The notes beneath the pieces were generated by a model. The model was not told the DNA's origin, did not search any database, and worked only from the letters and a program-made list of their open reading frames with translations. The position numbers were made by a program, and so were the translations under genes. From Caulobacter endophyticus (GTDB lineage Bacteria; Pseudomonadota; Alphaproteobacteria; Caulobacterales; Caulobacteraceae), in NCBI RefSeq assembly GCF_003116815.1, contig NZ_QDKQ01000033.1:1-64000 (forward strand): DNA of 64,000 bases, given 5' to 3'. Positions 35,601 to 42,804 of this stretch are shown here, piece by piece. The first letter of the stretch is position 1; each line of letters starts with the position of its first letter.

Positions 35601-36344
35601 TCAATGGCGAACCAGCATCCAGACCGCCATCGCCACCATCATCACATTCTCGGTCAACGAGATGAAGCCCAGCGGCACGTTGCTGTCGCCGCCGACGCAG
35701 GCGCATTTCAGGTCGCGCTTGTCGATATAGACCGCCTTGAACACCGACACCGCGCCGATGCCGCCGATCACCAGCGCCAGCGGCGCGGAGAACCAGGTCA
35801 GCGCCCCGGCGGTCATCAGCACGCCAGCCAGACCCTCCGCGAACGGATAGATGTAGCCGTACGGAACCCAGCGCTTGGCCAAGAGGTCGTAGCCCAGGAA
35901 CATGCCGGAGAAGCTTTCGACGTCGCGCAGCTTCTGGATGGCCAGAACCACCATGGAAAAGCTGATGAACCACTCGACGGCCCGCGCCGTAAAGGGCGTT
36001 GCGTCCACCGCGTAGGTCGCCGCCAGGGCCATCAGGGCGGTCATGGCGAAAAGGGCGATGACCGGGGTGTAGGTCTTGGCCTTGGGATCGCGGGGCTTGG
36101 CCCCGAACCAGCGGCGCAGGTCGTCGAACCCGCCGATCCGCTCGCCGCCGACGAACACCTGCGGCGTGGTCTTCACGCCATGCTCGGCCTTGAAGGCCTC
36201 GGTCGCCTCGCGCGTCGTCAGATGATGGTCCTCGACCTCGTAGCCCCTGGACTGCAGCAGGTGGCGCGCTTTCAGGCCGTACGGACAGACGTGCTTGTCC
36301 ATCACCATGCGGTAGAGGACGGCCTTCTTGGCGACGCTGCTCAC
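35601..36344 (-). CDS. Glutaredoxin-MauE/DoxX fusion membrane protein
   Basis: This is a 247-residue fusion. The first 80 residues are a glutaredoxin-like domain with a monothiol motif CPYG (Cys at about 20), TTPQVFVGG and RIGGFDDLRRWFG. The rest is a four- to five-helix MauE/DoxX-type membrane domain with GYIYPFAEGLAGVLM and, near the C-terminus, KCACVGGDSNVP (Cys at about 214 and 216), then SLTENVMM. Fusions of this kind are found near MerR regulators and are thought to handle thiols or metals at the membrane. The GTG at 36344 was chosen because AAGGAG lies 7 nt before it. The gene is divergent from a merR gene with an overlapping promoter. Confidence 0.88.
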   Translation of the reverse strand: MSSVAKKAVLYRMVMDKHVCPYGLKARHLLQSRGYEVEDHHLTTREATEAFKAEHGVKTTPQVFVGGERIGGFDDLRRWFGAKPRDPKAKTYTPVIALFAMTALMALAATYAVDATPFTARAVEWFISFSMVVLAIQKLRDVESFSGMFLGYDLLAKRWVPYGYIYPFAEGLAGVLMTAGALTWFSAPLALVIGGIGAVSVFKAVYIDKRDLKCACVGGDSNVPLGFISLTENVMMVAMAVWMLVRH

Positions 36345-36355
36345 GGCGGATCTCC

Positions 36356-36410
36356 TTGTACGCAACCGGGACCCGGCTCATATGGGTTCCGTACCATGGT
36401 ACGGAGTCAA
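36356..36410. promoter_or_regulatory. Face-to-face promoters with MerR-type operator
   Basis: On the minus strand, TTGACT (-35, 36405-36410) is 20 bp from CATATG (-10, 36379-36384), the over-long spacer typical of promoters activated by MerR proteins. An 18-bp palindrome (36388-36405, arms TCCGTACCA/TGGTACGGA) fills that spacer and matches mercury operon operators. On the plus strand, TTGTAC (36356-36361) is an ideal 17 bp from the same CATATG, which is its own reverse complement. One operator can thus repress merR and activate the fusion gene. The GGAG at 36403-36406 also serves merR as a ribosome site. Confidence 0.72.
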
Positions 36411-36413
36411 GCA

Positions 36414-36830
36414 ATGACGACGACGAACGGCGCGACCACGATCGCGGGCCTGGCCAGGGCCGGCGGGGTGGGCGTGGAGACGGTCCGCTACTACCAGCGG
36501 CGGGGCCTGCTGGAGACGCCGGCGCGCGGCGGGGGTTCGGGCCTGTCCGGCGGCGTGCGGCGCTATGGCGACGAGGCGGTGCGGCGGCTGCGCTTCATTC
36601 GTTCGGCCCAGAGCTCGGGCTTCACCCTGGACCAGATAAGCGAGCTCCTGGCGCTGGATGCCAGCCAGGACCGTGTGCGGGCGCGCGAGCTGGCCCGCGA
36701 GCGCATCGCCGATCTCGACCACAGGATCGAGGAGCTGCAGGCCGCCCGTGCGGGCCTCTCGCGCCTGCTCCAGACCTGCAGCGCCGACGATCATGGACCC
36801 TGTCCCATCATCGCCGCGTTCGAGACCTGA
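36414..36830 (+). CDS. MerR-family metal/redox regulator with CueR-like Cys spacing
   Basis: This is a 138-residue MerR protein: winged HTH (IAGLARAGGVGVETVRYYQRRGLL, then GVRRYGDEAVRRLRFI), a dimerisation helix (ISELLALDASQDRVRARELA ... IEELQAARAGLSRLL) and a C-terminal metal loop with Cys at about 122 and 130 (TCSADDHGPCPII). The two Cys are eight residues apart, as in CueR (Cu+), whereas Hg-type MerR has a third Cys at the helix start that is missing here. The operator nevertheless is of the Hg type. The regulated gene is the divergent glutaredoxin-MauE fusion. The effector is unknown. No merT, merP or merA is near. Confidence 0.88.
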   Translation: MTTTNGATTIAGLARAGGVGVETVRYYQRRGLLETPARGGGSGLSGGVRRYGDEAVRRLRFIRSAQSSGFTLDQISELLALDASQDRVRARELARERIADLDHRIEELQAARAGLSRLLQTCSADDHGPCPIIAAFET

Positions 36831-36891
36831 GCGGAGAAACCCGCCGCGCCCGATTGCCTCCCGCCCTCCAGACGCAATATCCCTTGCTGCC

Positions 36892-38682
36892 ATGAACGCG
36901 CCCTTCAAGACCGACGCCCTCCCCGAGTGGAACCTCGCCGACCTCTATGCCGGCCGCGAGGACCCGAAGATCGAAACCGACCTGGCCGCCGCCAAGGCCG
37001 CCAATGACGAACTGGCCTCGCTGGAGGGCATGTTCCTGGAAGCACGCGGCGAGCCTGCGCGCCTGGGCAAGCTGCTCGATCGCGGCATCCGGCTCTATGA
37101 GGAGGCCGTCAACGGCCTGTGGGGCGTGGGCGCCTATGCGGGCCTGGCCGCCTCGACCGCCCGCGACGACCCGGCCTGGGCCAAGTTCGAGGCCGACCTG
37201 CGCGCCCGTTCCTCGCAGATCGCCGCCGAAAGCCTGTTCTTCTCGCTGGAGCTGAACCAGCTGGAGGACGCCGAGCTGAATGCGGCGCTGGAGGCCCACG
37301 AGCCGGCCCGCCGCTGGACGCCGTGGCTGCGGCGCCTGCGCCTGTCGCGCCCGCACGAGCTGTCGGCCGAGCTGGAGCGCTACATCGTCGACCGCGGCCC
37401 GGCCGTGGCCAACTGGGTGCGGCTCTACGACGAGACCCTGGCCAAACTGTCGGCCAAGGTCGGCAAGGAGGCCCTGACCCTGCCCGAGGCGCTGAACCGC
37501 CTGTCGGATCCCGACGTGCGCCGCCGCAAGGCCGCCGCCGACGGCCTGGCCCAGGCCCTGTCCGAGCGGGCCTCGACCCAGGCCCTGGTGATGAACACCC
37601 TGGCCTTCGAAAAGCAGGTCGAGGACCGCTGGCGCCGCTATGACGACCCGGCCCACTCGCGCCACCTGGCCAACGAGGTCGACGCCGACGCGGTCGACGC
37701 CCTCGAACAGGCCGTGGTCGAGGCCTATCCGCGCCTGTCGCACCGCTACTATGCGCTGAAGGCCAAGGCCATGGGCCGCAAGACCCTGGACTACTGGGAC
37801 CGCAACGCTCCGCTCGACGCGGCCCAGCCGCGCCTCTACCCCTGGGCCGAGGCCAGGGAGGTGGTGCTGGAAAGCTTCCAGACCCTGGCCCCGAAGTTCG
37901 CCGACACCGCGCAGACCTTCTTCACCCAGCCCTGGATCGACGCCCGCCCCCGCGCCGGCAAGCAATCGGGCGCCTATTCGCATCCGGTCACCGCCGACCG
38001 CCATCCCTACGTCTTCATGAACTACATGGGCGAGCGGCGCGACGTGCTGACCCTGGCCCACGAGCTGGGCCACGCCGTGCACCAGACCCTGTGCGCGCCG
38101 CTGGGCACCCTGCTGGCCGACACGCCGCTGACCCTGGCCGAAACCGCCTCGATCTTCGGCGAGGGCCTGGTGTTCGACCGCCTGCTGGCCGAGGCTGCGC
38201 CCGCCGATCGCAAGGGGCTTCTGGCCGGCAAGATCGAGGACGGCCTCAACACGGTCGTGCGCCAGATCGCCTTCCACCGCTTCGAGCGCAGGTTCCACGC
38301 CGCCCGCCAGGACGGCGAGCTGTCGCCCGACCAGATCGGCGCGCTGTGGATGGAGACCATGGCCGAAAGCCTGGGGCCGGCCGTCGTGCTCAACGAGGGC
38401 TACGAGCACTACTGGGCCTATGTCAGCCACTTCGTGCACGCGCCGTTCTACGTCTACGCCTACGCATTCGGCGACCTGCTGGTGCGCGGCCTGATGGAAA
38501 AGCGCCGCGAGGACCCGCAAGGCTTCGCCCCGCTCTACGAGGACCTGCTGGCCGCCGGCGGCGCCCGGACCTATGTCGAGGCGCTCAAGCCCTTCGGCCT
38601 GAACCCGCGCGACAAGGCCTTCTGGGCGGCGGGCTGCCGGCAGCTGGAGCGGCTGGTGGACGAGTTCGAGGCGCTGGTGTGA
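36892..38682 (+). CDS. M3-family oligoendopeptidase (PepF-like)
   Basis: This is a 596-residue zinc metallopeptidase. The HExxH motif is in TLAHELGHAVH (about 385-395), followed downstream by the third ligand region ETASIFGEGLVF (about 416-427). The N-terminal helical half and the C-terminal YEHYWAYVSHFVHAPFYVYAYAFGDLL with a late LKPFGLNPRDKAFW match PepF/M3B oligoendopeptidase F, which digests short peptides in the cytosol. There is no signal peptide. The ATG at 36892 gives the family N-terminus (LPEWNLADLY). It follows merR by 61 bp and is followed by a repeat element. Confidence 0.93.
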   Translation: MNAPFKTDALPEWNLADLYAGREDPKIETDLAAAKAANDELASLEGMFLEARGEPARLGKLLDRGIRLYEEAVNGLWGVGAYAGLAASTARDDPAWAKFEADLRARSSQIAAESLFFSLELNQLEDAELNAALEAHEPARRWTPWLRRLRLSRPHELSAELERYIVDRGPAVANWVRLYDETLAKLSAKVGKEALTLPEALNRLSDPDVRRRKAAADGLAQALSERASTQALVMNTLAFEKQVEDRWRRYDDPAHSRHLANEVDADAVDALEQAVVEAYPRLSHRYYALKAKAMGRKTLDYWDRNAPLDAAQPRLYPWAEAREVVLESFQTLAPKFADTAQTFFTQPWIDARPRAGKQSGAYSHPVTADRHPYVFMNYMGERRDVLTLAHELGHAVHQTLCAPLGTLLADTPLTLAETASIFGEGLVFDRLLAEAAPADRKGLLAGKIEDGLNTVVRQIAFHRFERRFHAARQDGELSPDQIGALWMETMAESLGPAVVLNEGYEHYWAYVSHFVHAPFYVYAYAFGDLLVRGLMEKRREDPQGFAPLYEDLLAAGGARTYVEALKPFGLNPRDKAFWAAGCRQLERLVDEFEALV

Positions 38683-38694
38683 GGATCGCTTTCA

Positions 38695-38829
38695 AGGAAC
38701 CTCCCCCTATGGGGGAGGCGGCCCGCAGGGCCGGAGGGGGGCCGTTTTCAGCTTCCTCACGGCTAGCCGGCTCGGCACTCCCCCCACCGATCGCTGACGC
38801 GATCGCCTCCCCCACGGGGGGAGGTTCCT
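38695..38829. repeat. 135-bp repeat element with 13-bp terminal inverted repeats, family A copy 2
   Basis: The element is bounded by AGGAACCTCCCCC and its exact reverse complement GGGGGAGGTTCCT. Its left 57 nt (38700-38756) match the copy at 35479-35535 nearly base for base. Internal hairpins include CCTCCCCCTATGGGGGAGG and GATCGCTGACGCGATC. It has no coding capacity. Its right end supplies a GGGGAGG ribosome site 6 nt before the ABC1-kinase ATG at 38831. Confidence 0.75.
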
Positions 38830-38830
38830 G

Positions 38831-40180
38831 ATGGCGTCCGACCCCGAACGCGACCGCCTCTCGGGCCGCCTCGCCCGCTTCGCCAAGGTGGGCGCGGGCC
38901 TGTCGGGCGCGGCCGTCAGCTACGGCGCCAATCGCGTCTTCGCCGGCGACGAGGCCAGCGCCCGCAACGCCAAGGCCCTCAAGGCTGCGCTGGGCAATCT
39001 CAAGGGTCCGCTGATGAAGGCGGCCCAGATGTTCGCCACGGTGCCCGACCTGCTGCCGCCCGAGTTCGCCAAGGAACTGGCCGAGCTGCAGACCAACGCG
39101 CCCGCCATGGGCTGGCCGTTCGTGCGCCGGCGGATGGCCGCCGAACTGGGCGCCGACTGGGCGACGAAGTTCCAGAGCTTCGAGCACGAGGCCGCCGCGG
39201 CCGCCTCGCTTGGCCAGGTGCACCGCGCGCTCGCGCCCGACGGCCGCAGGCTGGCCGTGAAGCTGCAGTATCCGGACATGCAGAGCGCCGTCGAAAGCGA
39301 CCTTGGCCAGCTGCGCGCCCTGATCGGCCTCTTCAAGCGGATGGACGGCTCGATCGACCCCACCCAGATGATCGGAGAAGTCGGCGACCGCCTGCGCGAG
39401 GAGCTGGATTACGATCGCGAGGCGAAGATGATGGCCGTCTATGGCGGCTTCTTCGCCGGCCGCGAGGACATCCGCACGCCCGTCCCCGTCCCCGAGCTTT
39501 CCACCCGCCGCCTGCTGTCCATGACCTGGCTCGACGGCCAGGGGCTGATGGCCTTCAAGACCGCGCCGCAGGAGACCCGCGACCGCATCGCCGCCCTGCT
39601 GTTCGAGGCCTGGTGGGGTCCGATGACCCATATCGGCGTCATCCACGGCGACCCCCACCTGGGCAACTACACCTTCGGCGGAGAGGGCGCGGCGCACCTG
39701 AACCTGCTCGACTTCGGCTGCATCCGGGTGTTCCCGCCCCACTTCGTGGGCGGCGTGGTGCGGCTCTATCGCGCCCTGTCGGAAGACGACCGCGCCGGCC
39801 AGGTCGAGGCCTATCGCAGCTGGGGCTTCTCCAACCTGACCGACGAGCTGGTCGACGTGCTGAACGTCTGGGCGCGGTTCATCTACGGCCCGCTGCTGGA
39901 CGACCGGGTGCGCACGGTGGCCGACGACACCCCGCCCGGCGAATACGGCCGCCGCGAGGCCTTCAAGGTGCGCCAGGCGCTCAAATCGGTCGGCGGCATC
40001 GTCATCCCGCGCGAGTTCGTGTTCATGGACCGCGCCGCCATCGGCCTGGGCGCGGCCTTCCTGCACCTGGGCGCCCGCCACAACTGGCGCGCCCTGTTCG
40101 AGGTCTCGCTGGAAGGGTTCTCGGAGGAGGCGCTGGCGGAGCGGCAGAGGGCGGTGCTGGGAGCGGCGGGGCTTTCATAA
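38831..40180 (+). CDS. ABC1/UbiB-family atypical kinase
   Basis: This is a 449-residue protein of the ABC1 (ADCK/UbiB) family: KAAQMFATVPDLLPPEF (the KxGQ-type Q-loop, here KAAQ, at about 58-74), EHEAAAAASLGQVHRA (about 119-134), AVKLQYP (ATP-binding Lys, about 139-145), IHGDPHLGNY (catalytic Asp, about 273-282) and LLDFGC (about 294-299). The family supports ubiquinone synthesis or membrane lipid handling. It is a shorter, soluble member lacking the C-terminal membrane helices of UbiB itself. Its start ATG is immediately downstream of the repeat element, which provides its ribosome site. Another repeat begins right after the stop. Confidence 0.88.
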   Translation: MASDPERDRLSGRLARFAKVGAGLSGAAVSYGANRVFAGDEASARNAKALKAALGNLKGPLMKAAQMFATVPDLLPPEFAKELAELQTNAPAMGWPFVRRRMAAELGADWATKFQSFEHEAAAAASLGQVHRALAPDGRRLAVKLQYPDMQSAVESDLGQLRALIGLFKRMDGSIDPTQMIGEVGDRLREELDYDREAKMMAVYGGFFAGREDIRTPVPVPELSTRRLLSMTWLDGQGLMAFKTAPQETRDRIAALLFEAWWGPMTHIGVIHGDPHLGNYTFGGEGAAHLNLLDFGCIRVFPPHFVGGVVRLYRALSEDDRAGQVEAYRSWGFSNLTDELVDVLNVWARFIYGPLLDDRVRTVADDTPPGEYGRREAFKVRQALKSVGGIVIPREFVFMDRAAIGLGAAFLHLGARHNWRALFEVSLEGFSEEALAERQRAVLGAAGLS

Positions 40181-40315
40181 CTCCTCCCCCGTGCAACGGG
40201 GGAGGGGGACCACGAAGTGGTGGAGGGGGCGAGACTGGGCTCATTGCCGTCACTCGCCCCCTCCGTCACGGCGCTGATAGCGCCGCGCCACCTCCCCCGC
40301 TATGCGGGGGAGGAG
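40181..40315. repeat. 135-bp repeat, family B copy 1 (left of pirin gene)
   Basis: The element is bounded by CTCCTCCCCC and its exact complement GGGGGAGGAG. It is made of two short hairpins (CCCCCGTGCAACGGGGG and CCCCCGCTATGCGGGGG) around a conserved middle. It begins at the base after the ABC1-kinase stop. Its reverse complement is nearly identical over the full length to the copy at 41207-41341, and both are 135 bp. Confidence 0.85.
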
Positions 40316-40326
40316 TAGGAGTGAAC

Positions 40327-41175
40327 ATGACCCGCACCATCGCCCGCCTGCACGGCGCCTATCGCGACGACATCGGCGACCTCCTCACCCGTCGCCCCCT
40401 GCCCGGCCCGGCGATCGGCCAGCTGGACCCGTTCCTGTTCCTCAACCACCACGGCCCGCAGACCTACCGCCCGAACAATCGCGGCTTGCCGTTCGGGCCG
40501 CATCCGCACCGCGGCTTCGAGACCGTGACCTTCATCATCGAGGGCCAGCTGTCGCACCTGGACAGCGGCGGCCACGAGAGCGTCATCGACGCGGGCGGGG
40601 TGCAATGGATGACCGCCGGCAGCGGCCTGGTCCATGCCGAGCTGTCGCCCGAGGCCTTCAAGAAGAGCGGCGGGCCGCTGGAAATCCTGCAGCTGTGGGT
40701 CAACCTGCCCAGCCGGCTGAAGATGACCGCCCCGCGCTATGTCGGCCTGCAGGCGCCCGACATTCCCAAGATCGGGAAGGACGGCGCGACCATCGAGCTG
40801 ATCTCGGGCGAGACGGACGGCGTGGAAGGGCCGATCGCGTCGCTGACGGGCGTGGCCATGAGCGTCGTGCGCCTGGCGGCCGGCGCGGCCCTGTCGCTGC
40901 CGATCCCGGCCGGGCGGGCGGTGTTCCTGTACGTCGTGCGCGGGTCGATCGCGGTCGGCGACCGCAAGGCCGAGGCCTTCAACCTGGTGGAGCTGACCGA
41001 TGGCGAGGGGCTGGACCTGGCCTCCGCCGACGGCGCGGTGCTGCTGCTGGGCCACGCCGACCCGATCGGCGAACCGGTCGTCTCGCACGGGCCGTTCGTG
41101 ATGACGACACGGGAAGAGATCATCCAGGCGATCCAGGACTATCAGGCGGGCAAGTTCGGCGAGGTGAACGCCTAA
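40327..41175 (+). CDS. Pirin-family protein
   Basis: This is a 282-residue bicupin protein. Pirin motifs are LDPFLFLNHHGPQ (about 35-47), FGPHPHRGFETVTFIIEGQLSHLDS (metal-binding His in HPHRGFE, about 58-65), GGVQWMTAGSGLVHAE (about 88-103) and PLEILQLWVNLP (about 117-128). Bacterial pirins can act as quercetin dioxygenases or regulate other enzymes. The ATG at 40327 is preceded by TAGGAG; a GTG at 40321 is also possible. It is the only gene between two inverted 135-bp repeats, each within 35 bp of its coding sequence. Confidence 0.92.
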   Translation: MTRTIARLHGAYRDDIGDLLTRRPLPGPAIGQLDPFLFLNHHGPQTYRPNNRGLPFGPHPHRGFETVTFIIEGQLSHLDSGGHESVIDAGGVQWMTAGSGLVHAELSPEAFKKSGGPLEILQLWVNLPSRLKMTAPRYVGLQAPDIPKIGKDGATIELISGETDGVEGPIASLTGVAMSVVRLAAGAALSLPIPAGRAVFLYVVRGSIAVGDRKAEAFNLVELTDGEGLDLASADGAVLLLGHADPIGEPVVSHGPFVMTTREEIIQAIQDYQAGKFGEVNA

Positions 41176-41206
41176 AGATCCTCAGTCGCTCCGCGACCGC
41201 TCACCA

Positions 41207-41341
41207 CTCCTCCCCCGTGAAACGGGGAAGGTGGCGCGGTGCGGATACGCGCCGTGACGGAGGGGGCGACGGCCGCCGCCGAGCCCAGTCTCGCCCCCTC
41301 CACCACTTCGTGGTCCCCCTCCCCCGCAAGCGGGGGAGGAG
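41207..41341. repeat. 135-bp repeat, family B copy 2 (right of pirin gene)
   Basis: The element is bounded by CTCCTCCCCC and GGGGGAGGAG and is inverted relative to the copy at 40181-40315. Shared blocks in the common orientation include GAGCCCAGTCTCGCCCCCTC and CACCACTTCGTGGTCCCCCT. The end hairpins are CCCCCGTGAAACGGGG and CCCCCGCAAGCGGGGG. The loops differ but the stems are kept, as expected for selected or recently spread hairpins. Confidence 0.85.
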
Positions 41342-41401
41342 AAAGCACCCGTCCTCAAAGGAAACTTGCTCACCAGTTCAAACGGCCGTTAGACTTCTCC
41401 C

Positions 41402-41875
41402 ATGTCCGACGACCTGACCGAAGCCCAGAGCGCCGCAATCCCCGACGGCTACGCCCAGCTGAACTGGACACGGGGGTTCGGGCGACAGATCGGGCCGCTG
41501 TACGAGCGTACCGATGGGCCAGGCGAGGCCACGCTGGGCTTCCGGGTGGAAGAGCACCACACCAACGGCCTGGGCAATTGCCACGGCGGGATGCTGATGA
41601 GCTTCGCCGACATGGCCTGGGGCCGGATCATCTCGCTGCAGAAGTCCTACAGCTGGGTCACGGTGCGGCTGATGACCGATTTCCTGTCGGGCGCGCAGCT
41701 GGGCGAGTTCGTCGAGGGACGGGGCGAGTTGCTGGCGGAGGAAGATCTCGTCTTCACCGTGCGCGGCCGCATCTGGACCGGCGAGCGCACCCTGATGACC
41801 GGGACCGGGATCTTCAAGGCCCTCTCGCCCCGCAAGCCGCGCCCCGGCGAGATCGCCTTCCGCGAGGAGGCCTGA
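41402..41875 (+). CDS. PaaI-family thioesterase (hotdog fold)
   Basis: This is a 157-residue protein with the hotdog-fold thioesterase layout: [28 protein letters not shown] (about 44-71), with the GxxHGG element carrying the conserved Asp/His region on the central helix, then [21 protein letters not shown] and [24 protein letters not shown]. PaaI-type enzymes hydrolyse aromatic or acyl-CoA thioesters. The substrate is unknown. The stop lies 3 bp before the alpha/beta hydrolase ATG, so the two and the next gene form one transcript (41402-43812). Confidence 0.9.
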   Translation: MSDDLTEAQSAAIPDGYAQLNWTRGFGRQIGPLYERTDGPGEATLGFRVEEHHTNGLGNCHGGMLMSFADMAWGRIISLQKSYSWVTVRLMTDFLSGAQLGEFVEGRGELLAEEDLVFTVRGRIWTGERTLMTGTGIFKALSPRKPRPGEIAFREEA

Positions 41876-41878
41876 GCC

Positions 41879-42802
41879 ATGGCCGACGACCAGACCCTGC
41901 CCGCCTCGCTGCTCGGCCCGTTCCACGGCGAGCCCCCGCCCGCCCCGGCCTGGTTCGAGGCGGCCATGGCCATCGAGCCCGAGCGCTCGACCCTCGCGGT
42001 CGAAGGCGTCGACATCGAGCTTCTGACCTGGGGCGAGGTCGGCAAGCCTGGCCTGCTGTTCCTGCACGGCAACGGCGCCCATGCCGACTGGTGGAGCTTC
42101 ATCGCGCCCTTCTTCGCCAAGGACTGGCGGGTGGCGGCGATCTCCTGGGCCGGCATGGGCGGCAGCGGCTGGCGCGAGGCCTACAGCGCCGACACCTTCG
42201 CGGCCGAGGCCTTCGCCGCCGTCGAGGCCGCCCAGCTGGAGGCCGGAGGGGTGAAGCCCATCTTCGTCGGCCACTCGTTCGGCGGCTTTCCCACCCTGTT
42301 CTGCGCCGCGCGCCATTCCGAGCGGCTGCGCGGGGCGATCATGGTCGACACCTCCATCCAGCCGCCGGAAAAGCGCTGGAAGGGCCCGCCGCCGCGCTCG
42401 GGGTTCGGGACCAGGGTCTATCCGACCCTGAAAGAGGCCCTGGCGCGCTTCCGCCTGGCCCCGCCCCAGCCCTGCGAGAACCTCTACATCGCCGACGTCA
42501 TCGCCCGCCGCTCGCTGAAAGAGGTGGAGGGCGGCTGGACCTGGAAGTTCGACCCGGCCATCTGGCAGCGCTTCTCGATGCCTGACCTTGGCCTGCTGCT
42601 CAGCGAGATCGCCTGCCCCTGCGCCCTGATGTGGGGCGAGCGGTCCGGGCTTATGCACGCCGAGACCTTGGACTATATGATCGCGCAGATGCCCAAGGAC
42701 GTGCTGCGCTTGCCCATCCCCGACGCCGACCACCACGTGATGCTCGACCAGCCCCTGGCCTTCGTCGCCGGGCTCCGCGGACTGCTGGCCGCCTGGGCCT
42801 GA
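41879..42802 (+). CDS. Alpha/beta hydrolase
   Basis: This is a 307-residue hydrolase with the oxyanion strand GLLFLHGNGAHADWW (about 56-70), the nucleophile elbow FVGHSFGGFPTL (Ser at about 134) and the late ALMWGERSGLM (Asp region) and DADHHVMLDQP (catalytic His, about 283). It has no signal peptide. The family has many substrates and the sequence does not narrow them. It is the middle gene of the thioesterase-hydrolase-GT9 unit, with 2-3 bp gaps on each side. Confidence 0.9.
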   Translation: MADDQTLPASLLGPFHGEPPPAPAWFEAAMAIEPERSTLAVEGVDIELLTWGEVGKPGLLFLHGNGAHADWWSFIAPFFAKDWRVAAISWAGMGGSGWREAYSADTFAAEAFAAVEAAQLEAGGVKPIFVGHSFGGFPTLFCAARHSERLRGAIMVDTSIQPPEKRWKGPPPRSGFGTRVYPTLKEALARFRLAPPQPCENLYIADVIARRSLKEVEGGWTWKFDPAIWQRFSMPDLGLLLSEIACPCALMWGERSGLMHAETLDYMIAQMPKDVLRLPIPDADHHVMLDQPLAFVAGLRGLLAAWA

Positions 42803-42804
42803 CC

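Noticed and set aside
36344..36830. A classical mercury resistance operon
   Set aside because: Only the operator resembles mer. There is no MerT, MerP or MerA, and the regulator lacks one of the three mercury cysteines.
40181..41341. The two 135-bp repeats as a CRISPR array or a composite transposon
   Set aside because: There are only two copies, inverted, with a gene between them and no regular spacers, and no transposase or cas gene is present.
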